Shown here in pieces: positions 24,801 to 36,380 of a stretch of 64,000 bases of DNA (position 1 is the first letter of the stretch; every line of letters starts with the position of its first letter). Made by a program: the position numbers and the translations under genes. Under the pieces are notes generated by a model. That model ran no database searches and was not told the DNA's origin. It worked only from the letters and a program-made list of their open reading frames with translations. Origin of the DNA: Arthrinium phaeospermum (Eukaryota; Ascomycota; Sordariomycetes; Amphisphaeriales; Apiosporaceae); NCBI GenBank assembly GCA_006503535.1, contig QYRS01000002.1:3348001-3412000 (forward strand), given 5' to 3'.

Positions 24801-27800
24801 CAATAACGGTCGTTGTGGGGAGCGGCAATCAATATGCGAGACAGCGAGCCGTGCCGGGACTCAACTTGTGCATGTCTTCGAGAGTTCTCTCCAGCCGTTG
24901 CTTTACACTTCCGGCTCGCTTCCGGGCTCAATTTTCTTTTGCCTCATGTGAAATCTATACATAGCAAAACTCTTTGCCATGAAAGTCCGAGAGATAGGCT
25001 CGTATAGAACTAACCTAAGAATCAGATTGTGCCGATCGCGTCGTGTCCTACTAAGTGCAGCTCGCTACCCGCAAGTATCGCATAGCCCTTTAGCCATGCG
25101 AAATGAATTGGATCATGGTTCATTCACGGACACGCTGCCCAACGCATCCTCGTCACATCTCCTCGTCGTGCATATCTACTTGACCTGGCACCCACCTGCT
25201 CGATAGTAGATAGGGCGCAGCAGTCAGCCTGATGAACCGTAACGAAGGTACCGCAAGGCAAAACAGAGTCCGCAGCAGTGTCCAGCAGCGGATAATCTGC
25301 AGGTTTGTTCATCTAGATGCAATCAGGAGTGTAGATCAACTATCAGGAGAAAGACCATCTGGACCCTTTGGTACGTGCATCCAGCTTTCCCTATGCCAGC
25401 CCGCTGTTGCAGCAATGAGTCCGGGGCAGTCCCGCAACAGTGTCCCGTCTGGGCGGCGGACCGAAGTACCACCTTGAGAGAAAGAGGGAGAGAGAGAATG
25501 ATAATCAGCGATCGATCTCAGCCTGATCAACCGCGGGTCGGAAAGGGACTCGCACCGGAGCTACAGTTGGCAGCATGTGAAGTTATCGTGGTCCATCGGC
25601 GCCGAAGACGTCGTGTGAGGGTGGCACTTTTGAGAGAATAACCAGCATCGACGATAGTAGTACGTATGTAGTAAGTTGTACGTATCGAGAACCAAACTCT
25701 ATGTTGACTCCCCCTGGGATGCTACTACGCAATCTGGAAAATTGCGGGGGCAGATCCTTGCTGACCGAGTCCGATATCCCGTCGCGGAAGGGCGTACTTG
25801 CATTCCGGCTGCAGGCTGCTGCAGCCTCCATGCGCTGGGACGATGCACACTGCAGGAATATGGGGGGTGCGGAGAGCGGCTAGGGAGACTAATCCTTGAG
25901 GTCATGAAAAAAGAAGCGATATCGAGGGTGGGTGTGTGAATGGAAGGGAGAAAGAAAGCAAAAAAGGGCCAACACTTGTCTGTGTGGTTGTCTGGGTGTC
26001 TGAATCCAGGTCAGTTTCCCGCCTCCGCCAGCCGAGCATGCTAGTTGGTGTGAACCCCTAGCGGTTGCAACCTGGGCGGTCCAGTTTGTTACACGGCGTC
26101 GGGCGATGGCAGCATCCCGACAGATGAGACCAACGAGAGCTCCTATAGCAATAGGCAATATAGGATATGTTGCGAGAGCGAACGCCACAATAGCTCGCTT
26201 CCCCTCACGACGTCCCACAGGTCCCGATCGCCGCCCCGACTTTGGCAAGCAACTTAATAGCGCCGCTCGTACTCCGGCTGTTTACAGTACACCGAGCTCC
26301 CGGTCCTCATAACATATATCTTGGCAATCAAATTCGCTCCAAGCGTTATTGGCGCCATCGTGTACCCTGCTGCGCTGGGTATGCAAGCAGCGATGGCCAC
26401 CGCTTGCGTCGTGGGCCTGGCTCCTATTTGACGAGACGCAGACAACCCCAACATATGTAACCATCGAAACATGTGAATATGAGTCAGCGCATCCAGACGA
26501 AGCCAAGTCGCTCCGAAGCTGCCGTGCTTGCTTCTACAAATCTTGTTCCGCAATACAGGCTAGCTTCCGACCCTTGTCCCGGCGGTGTCGTCCATGGCCA
26601 GACAGTCAGGCCAGGAAATTCGTCTACGCAATGCAACTTCATGTCCGACACCAAACTCCGTCGCTTCCAAGGTCGCATTAGTATCCCGAATGCCGTGCAA
26701 GTCTATAGCCGAGATATATCGAATATGGGCGGGCTTGGCTGGCTCCTGCCATTGAACAAACGTTTGACGATCTCTCCGGGCCATGAGCAAGTCACCTGTA
26801 TACAACCTTTTGCATACCGTTCGATGCGATTGGTGCTCCGGAAGCTGATGTCATCGTAGCTATTTTGCCGGATCCTCGAAGGATCGAGGTCGTTGGGGCG
26901 GAAGAAACCAGCACGGCCAGGGCTCCCTGAAAGGAAGATTTTACCCGTCAGTGCATAGTGGCATCGCCCATGTCCTTCCCGCATATCTGAGCGGGCACTT
27001 GCGCCGTAAGTATGTCGCAGAGGCTGTAGATAGTTGCAACGCGAAGCTTGGCTGACTGGATGATTCTCTGTGCTCACTACCAATTGCTTGGATTTGGCAG
27101 GCGCCTTAGCGTCCAATATTCGAGCCTGGCTCGGCTCCACGCCCATCTACTTCGTCGCGGATCGGTGCGCAATCTGGCCAGGGGCTGTGCATCAGGCGGA
27201 CGGATTCTGGCCCTTTCATGGAAGGAATGGCAGGATGACGGTGATGCTGGGCGGTGGTGTCCGAACTCTTTCGGTGGGCAGCCAATTGGGACCCTTGTCC
27301 CCGAGCGAGCTGATAACGGACACCAATCCCCCCACGCTATGCCGAACCCACCGTCCCTGATTGGAGTCGGCCGTAGATTCAAAGATAGGATGAAGTCGAG
27401 GGACGATACCTTATCTTCCAGTCATACTCTGCCAACCGGCCCCATGGCTCAAAATAGCCCTGCCGCTACATTACGAGGCACACCCGTTTTTCTGGTGCCT
27501 TAACAGTGTTGTATGGGGCCCCGTAGGATTCCAGGCCTCCTCCACGCTCGCCACGGTACGAGCGGTTGGTCATATGTGGTTCCGGGTTCGGGGAAAGTGC
27601 CATATCAATCAGATCAGACACTACCTATCCCATTCATATGCTGTTCCAAGTAGTCACTGCCAATGTAACCACCGAGCCTTGTTTGATGTGTGCGTGGAGA
27701 GGCCTTACGGATTCCCTGTGATAATAGGGGACTATAGGTGTCATCGGTGGGTGACACTTCACCCTGATGCCTCTTGCACGTCCTTCCGCATGTACTTAGG

Positions 27801-30230
27801 CATCGGGCCCGATTGGAGAACCAGGGTGTCCCTTAACAGCTCGTGGGTGTGGATAGTCACAATCATTGCTGTTATTAAGGCCAGTTCCGAGACTGCCCAA
27901 ATGGGCGAAGTGGTGACCGTGGATCTTGGATCTTGAGCACGAATTTCAGAAACAGCAGTTTCGGGTTGTTTTTTTTCTTTGTTCCGGGTATTTCGATAGT
28001 CGAGAATGATATGTGGGATTTGCCCCAGGCCAACCAGAATAGCGAGATGCCGTGTCTGCAGCATCAATTCAGGACGCCACAAAGTGGCATGCGCCTGCGG
28101 TTCAGCCGCCCGACATCCCCGTGCGCTTCTCCGCTTACAACCATCGGTCTGGGCAGGCCATGGCAAGAGGGAAGCTGTTTAGGCGACATACCGATCCGAT
28201 CCAATAGATCAGCTTGCCCTTTTCGCAGACACGAGAATGGCCCATCATTCGAGGACGGCATTGACTCCTTCGTTTCTTTTGTAGTTGCCAGGGAGGTCGC
28301 GCGCTTCGAGGTAGCCAGTTGCAGGCATTTGCAACCCCGTATCCCAACAGGAACGGAGTCCACCGCTGAAACAAATGATCCCACTCAATAAGCAGAGATT
28401 ATCGTACAATGCAGTGCGGGCAGAAATGATCCGGAGTTGCCTGGATCTTCTCCTGCGGCACGATGGGCTGCATATCCTGGAGAACTCCCAAACCTCGTCA
28501 GCTTGGCCATGTCTTCGGGATGTGACGAACGACAAACAGAAGCTGAGGTTGGTTGCTACGTGACTTGCAACCCTTATCCTCGGCACAGCATCCCTCTTAC
28601 CATACACTACCGGAGCAGTGTGATTAGTTGGTCACTGTACCTAGTTGTATTGTGTCCAGGAACAAATGGTTTTGTGGGGTTGCATTCTTCCCATTGCAAC
28701 CATACAGGTGCCGAGAAAGGAACCAGCAGCCAGCAGCATACCAGCGAGAAATCCAGGGGTTGTGACCCCGTGGGGCTGGCTGTTGCTTGGATCAAATGAA
28801 AAGCGAACGAATCAACGGAGTAAAAGAGTGGCAGTGAGGAGGGTGTCACTTGCATTGCGTGCGCGTGGGGGGCCGTATCCCTCAACTCAGCCCATTCTAG
28901 CCAACCAACAGCCCTAAGAGCAACCCTTGCAGCACATCCGACCTCGTTCTCGTCTCCCAGTCGCCCGTTCCTCAGAGCACGCGGTACTTCGAGGATACCA
29001 GCTGGAACGCGACGGGCCCTATCAGCCGTCAATACCGGCCTCCTGCTCGTCAGAGTCAGAATCATGTACATAAGAAGGCACACGAGGATCTGGATGAATC
29101 ACCCCGGTGTGTAAGTCTCAGATGCGAGCCATTGTGATCCTTCTCGCGGTGTGGAAGTATGCGCGCGTGTGCGTATTGCCGTCTGCTTCAGGCCAATCCA
29201 CCGCGCACAACATGAGTTACCTACCTGCCTTGCGTCCCGGCTCATTACAGGCTGCAGCCGAACTGCATGGCGCAAAGCCACTGGCAATCAACATGGTCGT
29301 ATCCGCATGAGGGAAGCCATGTTCGTTTTAAGAAGAAGAAAAAAAGAGGAGAGGGCGCCTTGGAGACCTACTTGAAACGAACAGTCTGTTGCAGGGCGAT
29401 CTGCGTTCCTCGGCTCCACCCACGCACCCCGTCCAGATTGGACTCCAGATCTTGATCTATCAGGATAATCGAACGCGCTCGAAAGAGTCGTTTGGGAAGC
29501 ATCCAAGGTCCCATCCGGAGAAAGCAGACCGTTCCAATATTCCCCGGGAGGTTGGTGGGAGTACGTCAAAATTCTTCAATTGCACAGGGCATCAAGCAAC
29601 GTATCCCATCGTAGGCCCGTACGGGGGCTGAAGTTGTCTAACCCCAAGTTTACCAACCCCACACCCTCACCCGCACCATCCTAGCCCACTAACAATGCGG
29701 GAAAGGGCGAATCGAGAAGACAGTATGCCGTCACTCTCATGTTATCGCGCGAGCAGAATAATCGTTGAGCATGCAGGCGTTTAGGGACTTGCGCCAGTCC
29801 GCGATAATTATTGGGCAGTGATTTGAAGTTGCGGTGAAGAGGCCGCGGCCAACGAGCGCATCGCAACGACGATAACTGGGCTTTGATATTGGGGAGCAGC
29901 TGGGTTTGCATCTACATTTTATTAGTCATGGGTGGTGGGTTTTCGTCCCTCGCTGCTTCCTCAGGATTCCCGCGATTTCCGCAGGCGGCAGGCTCTCTCA
30001 TCTTTCAGCACGGCGTTACCTGGGTAGTGGCCCCCGAAGGAATGGGCAGATGATGGCGCAATGCTCGGCCGTGGTGGTTCTGTTTCGTCCCGTTGCCCGG
30101 CGGGCAGATGCGCTTTGTTCGATATTTGTCGCAAGCAAGCAAGCAGCAAGCTCTCGTAGGTCCTCAGACACGCATGCGCATGCACGCACATAGAGAGTAG
30201 AATTGGCCCGCCTAGCCCTTTTCTGTGATA

Positions 30231-30258
30231 AGAGAGAGAGATAGAGAGAGAAAAAAAG
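30231..30258. repeat. GA-rich simple repeat
   Basis: Alternating GA dinucleotides with one interruption are followed by a short A run. A microsatellite with no assigned role. Confidence 0.75.
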
Positions 30259-32791
30259 ATATATTCGACGGCCTTCTTGCGCACATCTGACCGCGTGTCT
30301 GTAATCGCCCGTCGCAGGACGCGCTACAACTCGAACACGGCATGGGCTGTCACTTTTTTTTCTTCATCAACATACGTACACACTCACACTCACACCGAAT
30401 GCGAGGACAGAACAAATAAAAATAGGCTGTGTGTGTGGCGTGGCGTAGCCTGAGTAGGTAGCGAGCAACGGGGAAGGGGCGGGAACTCCGACAAAGTCGA
30501 AATAATGCTCCGCCAATTGTTACCGGCCATGCGATCAGACTTGAGAATGAGGCAGCGAAGAAGGCCAAATGCCAAGCATGGCTGACATCTCGCCCACCCC
30601 ACCGCTCGTTAATGTAGATAGCCTCCTCCACGACCCAATCTGTACAACGCATGTTTTTTATGCTTCGAGGGTCTTGTACAAAGAGACCATTATATATCTC
30701 GCGAGTCAAATATATTGCGGTCCTATAGCCAGACTGTTGCAGAAGTACACGTACGCTTTGCTGCGACGGGTCGATGGGCCAGATCCACGCCAAACCCCTA
30801 TCAACGCTGCTTCATCTGATACATCCAGGGCAAATCCTACATCAGCGCAAAGGGGCGCTGCAGGCAACGTCTCCCCGGAAGCTTATTGTTACCCAGCCGC
30901 TAAGCAGATACTACAGTACATTGATGGACATGACTTGTTGTTCTCCCTGATGAAAACAAGCGTGTTTTATTTTTAATTCCTGTCGTCATCGGGAGGAAAA
31001 ATCTTGGAGGAGGAGGAGGAGGAAATGCGGGTGTCGAGATAGGTTGCCCCCGGGCCACTGTTTACGTCAACAGGATCCCTCACCCCGTTACATCTGCCCT
31101 TCTCCAGTGGGGGGAAAGATGGAAACAAGGGGCCCCGCACTCGAGCAGTAGCAGCCCCCAGTGGTACGTACAACCGTACGTTTCCAATGCTTGTCATCAA
31201 CTCCTTACCCCCTAACGCGCATTTTTACTTTTCGCCCACAGGAAAACCTTAGATCCAATGAACCTTCCCCGGCACTACCAGAGATTCTAGAAATAAGGCG
31301 GGAATGTGTGGGACAACAGCCCCCCGGCACTGACGGTGCTAGTGAGAGAAGAAAGAGAGAAAAAAGAAGGAACCTGCCAAAAAGCAGTGACGCGTCACCA
31401 TTTCAGGGCTACGAATGACGGACATACTGACAGTCTACTGCTACGCATTGATTCCTATTCTTTGCTTGGCGGTAATTGATGTTCTGTGTGACGTCCTATT
31501 ACCCCCCTTCTCTCTCTTGGTCAGAACTGGCTGGTAGTACAGAAATGTGATCACGTCAGCTCTCGGCGAAAGGTTTTTTCTCCGTTTCATTCTCTCTCTC
31601 TCTTTTTCCGGGCTCGCTCCTTTTCGCCAACTGCATTTAGAACCCCCCACTCTGTATTGAATTGCGGTGCGTGTTTGTGTAAATTTTACAAGCCACTATG
31701 CGCTTTTCAAGATGCATGCTCCCGGGGGCCACACTGTGTGTGGAAAAACACGGCGAGAAAAACGAACAATCATGGTGCGAGTGTCATGTCGATGGTGGGG
31801 GCTGAAGGAGGAGTTACAGGCGGTTTGTACCCATGGTCCAAGGCCGAAAAAGGAACTGGGCAGAACGAATAACAGAAAGAAGCAAAGACCCTTAACAGGG
31901 TTTCCCCAGATGAGATATAACACACAATATACATACCATACGCAAATACATAACTATACAGACAGATCGACAACTGGAGACTGAACAGTACGTGGCCAAC
32001 ATTGTAAAGGGGCGTCCTTACTTCTCCACCACTTCTAGCAAAAGAAAGGACAGCAATAACAATATTGGATAACCGCGACCTACTTTTTGGTGGCACACGT
32101 GGGCTCGTCTTGTGTACATATAAGAACTAGGGGGGAAAGTCTCACTGATGCCGGCTGACTACTATGTGCTCGGGGACGTCCGGGGAGGCAAGAAAGATGT
32201 GGCTTTCCCCTTTTGTATTATTCTCTTGCAAGCAGACAGCCAGTCCTCTGTTGCCATTGCCGTCGTAGTCGTAGTCGTCTTTCGTACATTGTGACACCGC
32301 AGGAAACCAAGCAGAGGCGGGAAGAAAAGAGGGGAGGGAGGGAGAAGGAGAGAAGACGAGAGTAGAGAGAAGCGACATCTATTGATCCCCTCGTTGCAAA
32401 TCACATTGGCGACCTCTCTGAAGCAAAAGCGCAAGAACGGCGGAGTGATTGGTTATTTATATAATGCACAGCCCGCCAACCGCAGCCGTCAGATACGTGT
32501 CTAATTGAACGGGTGAGACGCCCAACAGGCGAGTATTGCGAGTGATTGGTACCTACCTACTGTTTACTTTGTTTTTTGACTTTATACATTTTTCGGCACG
32601 CCCTCTTTTGTCCGACACTCAGCCTTCTTTCTTTTTTCCCCGTCGCCTGGAATTACTAGATCGGGGCGAACTGCGGGTTGTGTGGTTCTCTTATTGCTGA
32701 TCGATAATACGGCACCGCCCACTATGCGCGAGTCAGACAAGCAGGCGGCGACCGAACCTGTCAGAACGGCAGGGTCAAAAACTAAAAAGCC

Positions 32792-32813
32792 GTGTGTGTG
32801 TGTGTGTGTGTGT
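32792..32813. repeat. (GT)11 microsatellite
   Basis: Eleven uninterrupted GT dinucleotides in non-coding sequence. Confidence 0.9.
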
Positions 32814-33320
32814 CAATATGCGACCAAGATGTGAGAAAGTAGAGAGACAGCCAGATGCATAAGGGAAAACGATGAAAAATAATCAACAGGCGCGCCACCC
32901 CCAAGTGGGTAGGTACAGTAATGCATCGCATTACGTCCTAGAGGCAGTTCACCGGTCTTTTTGCTTACGTGCTTCTTCAAGTACTAAGAAGGCACGCGGT
33001 ATTAGGCATCGATGCCGAGAGGCTATACAGGCTCGCCAATACTCGAGGCGAACCGGACAAGAACGAACAACGCATAGTAACGGACCAGCTGCATTGCAAA
33101 AAGGGAGACTTGAGGATAGGCAGTGCAAGAAAGCAAAAACCGGGGTTACATACTTGTAGGGCAGGTAGGGTAGTAATGAGCCTACTTCCATCTTACCAGA
33201 CACAAATGCAACAGACAGGACATGGATTAGTAGCGGTGATGGACAGTTCGTACCTAACATGTCCGTCCCTCCCACAATGATCAGCAGGGCGGACCGTCGA
33301 GGCGCATAAAACGCTTACCT

Positions 33321-33337
33321 ACACACACACACACACA
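33321..33337. repeat. AC microsatellite
   Basis: About eight AC dinucleotides in non-coding sequence. Confidence 0.85.
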
Positions 33338-34211
33338 TCCCAAGGTACATCGATATGCCTCCTTATCTGACTGGAGCAAGAGGCAAGAGGCTTGATCAAC
33401 TGCAAAACCTATACGTATGCGGGGTACTACCAACACAACCGCCTGCCTGCCTCTTTACCTAATGACGGTACCTGTCCCCGGGCCAAGCAAGTCTCTGGGG
33501 CTTGGCGGCAGGTACATAATAACTGGATCTGGGGGTACATACCCTCTTTAATCCGGTTCGAATCGACTCATTCGCTTGAAAATCGAGCCATGCCGGTAAC
33601 CTCAATTGCGCCTCCCTCCAAGACCTGGTTCGAGACCACACGGCACCACCTGAAGCAGGTACATCATTGGTCCTCCCAGCTTGTTTGGGTAGAACCGGGC
33701 GCCTACGAGTTCGGAAACGATGTTGTTGCTTCAAAGTCGGATGGATCTTGAGGCCAGATGTTATAGCTGTATAACGGGCACATCGACATCACTTCTTGTT
33801 TAGTCTGATGTGTTAATATCACCACTCGAGGTTGATCATGCAAATGTGTAGGATGTGAGTTGAGTTGAAATGAGTCAAATTGACATTCTCGCTTTTTTGT
33901 CCCCTTTACATCCTCGTCCATATCGGATACACGAAGGAAACCCGAGAGGAGAAAACTCAAGCAATGTAGAGGAGATCTAATCCGCCGATGAGGGTGTCAC
34001 GTCTATGCCAGTCCACCATGAAAAAATCCCAGACCCTTCCTGCACGCCTTCCCTGAAATGCCACATTATAATGGGTGGAGGTAGACGCTCCCTCTCATCA
34101 TGTTGCTCAAAACGCCGTCTTTCTATATCAAAACCCCGTCTATAATCCCATAACCTAATCATCATTCAAGTCGTAAATCGGATATCCCGAGCCCGCTATT
34201 CGTTGCTACTC

Positions 34212-35495
34212 CTACATGCGATCCCCAATGTCACCAGCGAGACTGCCACTGGCCGAGCTGCGGCCGCTGCTGTTGAACCCGTCGTTGGGCGCGAGCAGGT
34301 CATGAACGGCGACTTTGGGCACCTGAGGGACAGGCAGTTTCCGGCTTCCGTCGGGTCTGCTGATGATATCCGTCAACGAGAGGCCTTGGCTGCGAGTGGT
34401 GTTGGTGGGGGTGCCTTGCGGTTGAGCTTGCTGGTAAGTGTTGTTGTTGTTTACGTCGAAATTCTGGGGCTCCATAGGTGCGAGCGCAGGAGTGTGGCCC
34501 AGAGTCAGGTTTCGAAGACCAGGAAGCTCGATGTTGGCGTAGGGCCGGAGGCGAGGAGAGTGAGCAGGAGTCGCCAGTGGCGTGTGATCAGGTGTAGGTG
34601 AAAGTGAATCATGGGAGAAGGTGGGGGAAGAGGGCGCAGTGGAGTTGGGTGAGTTAGGCCTCGACCTCTTTGCGTGCCTAGCAGATTGCGAATAGTGGTC
34701 ATCGTGGTGCTCGTCATTTGAATGCGACCTCGACATATGGTATGCAGACAAAGACGGAAGATGACCGCGAGACGAATGCTGGCTATGAGAGTAGTAGGGA
34801 TGGTGCCTGACGGAATGGTGGTGTGGTACGGAGGTGTATTCTCGCTCCACCTGACTGGCGGCATTGCTGAGCATGTCTGTGTTGTGGCCATTCAGCGGGC
34901 TGCCGCCTCCGATGCCCCGGCTGTAGAGATGAATGCCGGAGTGGGGAAGGGCATATGTCGCGTATGAGTGAGGAGGAGACACATTCGGCGAGACCAAGGT
35001 CGAGTTGGGCGCCGACTTGATCGATCGCGGTCCTGCTGGGGGAGGCATCATATGCTCCGAAAGGCCGTTCCCCATGATGTGGTGGGTAGGCTGAGTGTTC
35101 TTGTTGCCTCTCCGAGAATTGGGGTTGTTGTGTATCCTGGAGTGGCGGGTAAGCTCGTCAGAGCGGGAGAACTTCTTGCTGCAGCCAGGGAACTGGCAAG
35201 CGTGAGGCTTCTCGCCAGTGTGCGTCCGGATGTGCCGTGTTTGGTGTTCTAACCGGTGGAATGCCTTATCGCACAAGGGACACTTGTAAGGTCGAGGCAG
35301 TTCGCTGTGGTTGCTGTCGGCGGCTTGAGCGCCTGCAGCACCGGGTAGGGGCCCATTCGGCCTTATGACACTGACTGTAGCCATATCCACGTCTCCGTCC
35401 TGGTCTAGTTTGTGCTGGTCGTTGTGTGCCGCCGCGGATGCAGACTCGGGGTTCAGCAGGTTGGAAAAATCCACCGCTGACTGTGAGCGTTGCAT
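34212..35495 (-). CDS. cre-1: Carbon catabolite repressor CRE-1/CreA, C2H2 zinc-finger factor
   Basis: A nuclear DNA-binding repressor acting at SYGGRG sites to shut off genes for alternative carbon sources and lignocellulases when glucose is present. It is a single exon of 427 residues, matching fungal orthologues (about 400-430). The start is the ATG of [16 protein letters not shown], a conserved N-terminus; the frame is open further upstream but without ATG. Two C2H2 fingers are complete: C72-x2-C75-x12-H88-x3-H92 and C100-x4-C105-x12-H118-x3-H122, with the recognition helix RSDELTRH and linker HTGEKP. The rest is Ser/Pro/His-rich, with an [20 protein letters not shown] block and the C-terminal conserved stretch [13 protein letters not shown]. 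Upstream sequence holds several consensus CreA sites, consistent with the autoregulation known in this family. Confidence 0.97.
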   Translation of the reverse strand: MQRSQSAVDFSNLLNPESASAAAHNDQHKLDQDGDVDMATVSVIRPNGPLPGAAGAQAADSNHSELPRPYKCPLCDKAFHRLEHQTRHIRTHTGEKPHACQFPGCSKKFSRSDELTRHSRIHNNPNSRRGNKNTQPTHHIMGNGLSEHMMPPPAGPRSIKSAPNSTLVSPNVSPPHSYATYALPHSGIHLYSRGIGGGSPLNGHNTDMLSNAASQVEREYTSVPHHHSVRHHPYYSHSQHSSRGHLPSLSAYHMSRSHSNDEHHDDHYSQSARHAKRSRPNSPNSTAPSSPTFSHDSLSPTPDHTPLATPAHSPRLRPYANIELPGLRNLTLGHTPALAPMEPQNFDVNNNNTYQQAQPQGTPTNTTRSQGLSLTDIISRPDGSRKLPVPQVPKVAVHDLLAPNDGFNSSGRSSASGSLAGDIGDRM

Positions 35496-36380
35496 GTGAT
35501 CGCCAGCCAAGTGGGCAAAAAAGGTCCTGCAGGATGCACTCTCAAAAAAGACCGGCAGCGACGGGGTATGCGGGGCAACCAAGCAACCCTCGTACTATCG
35601 TAAATCCAGTATTGCTCTTTCTTGAACCGCGCCCCTGCGATTTCTGACCTCGATTCCAAAGACGACCAGGTTTGTTTCCGGTCGTGGCTCTGGAGGGAAG
35701 GAGGACGGGGTGTTGCCGTCTCGTGGGTTATGTGTAGTGTTGGTGGTGGTGGTGGTTGTATTAAGGTCGTTGTAAAACTTCCAAAGGTAGACGGGCAGTC
35801 AACGGGTTGGTTGATTTTTTTTTTGGTTGTAGATAGGTCCAAAGTTCAGTTAGGTATTACTTGGGGTACAACTAGATTCGAAGGAGAATCTTTGGGGGGG
35901 GAGGGGATTTAAATGACACGGGCGGGCCGGCAGAGGCAGCAGGGCCAGTGTGTGAGAAGAGGTCCCCAGTTGATTTGATTTGGCAGAAGGGGAAGAGAAA
36001 AAAAAATAGGTGCTAGTCCCCATCGTACAGTGGGAAAGTGTAAGTACAGCTTGTACCCAAGATTGATTACAGTGAACAGCCTCCCCCCGGCCCAAGTACG
36101 GAGGTACCTACCCCAAAGCACGCCAGACCCAGAGCCAAGATGTGGGTGACCCCCCTAGGCCCCCCCCAAAGATGATACCTACCAGACCCCCCCCTCCCCT
36201 CCTTCACCTTCCACCACACCCCCCCTTCGCTCCGGATGGTGCCCTTGCTTTCGACCAGGATCAGGCAGGCATGGGATGTACACAGGGCGTGGGACTGAGC
36301 GGGTGCGCGGGTGGGCCCCCAAAGAAAAAAGGCCGGGGAGCCCACTGGACTGGACTGGGCACTGGGGGCATAACTCCAGT
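35496..36380 (-). promoter_or_regulatory. cre-1 upstream region with CreA-type SYGGRG sites
   Basis: Matches to SYGGRG in either orientation are seen at 35964-35969, 36085-36090, 36230-36235, 36333-36338, 36362-36367 and 36374-36379; the last three lie within 47 bp. The motif is short and this region is C/G-rich, so some matches are expected by chance. Clustered sites upstream of a creA orthologue fit the known negative autoregulation, but function is inferred. Confidence 0.45.

Larger units (their letters stand above)
21880..34211. other. Gene desert between the BTB-bromodomain gene and cre-1
   Basis: About 12 kb contain no exon chain or domain I can support. The first few hundred bases are presumably the 3' UTR of the upstream gene; the last few hundred lie beyond the cre-1 stop codon. 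The frames present are short and conflict on both strands. Simple repeats include a GA tract near 30231-30250, (GT)11 at 32792-32813 and an AC tract at 33321-33337. On the minus strand between 25.9 and 26.5 kb, two hydrophobic segments lie in different frames and could be relics of a membrane protein, but I could not match them to a family. Confidence 0.4.

Noticed and set aside
33550..33640. Two tRNA B-box-like motifs (GGTTCGAATC, GGTTCGAGAC)
   Set aside because: No matching A box, acceptor stem or cloverleaf could be drawn around either of them.
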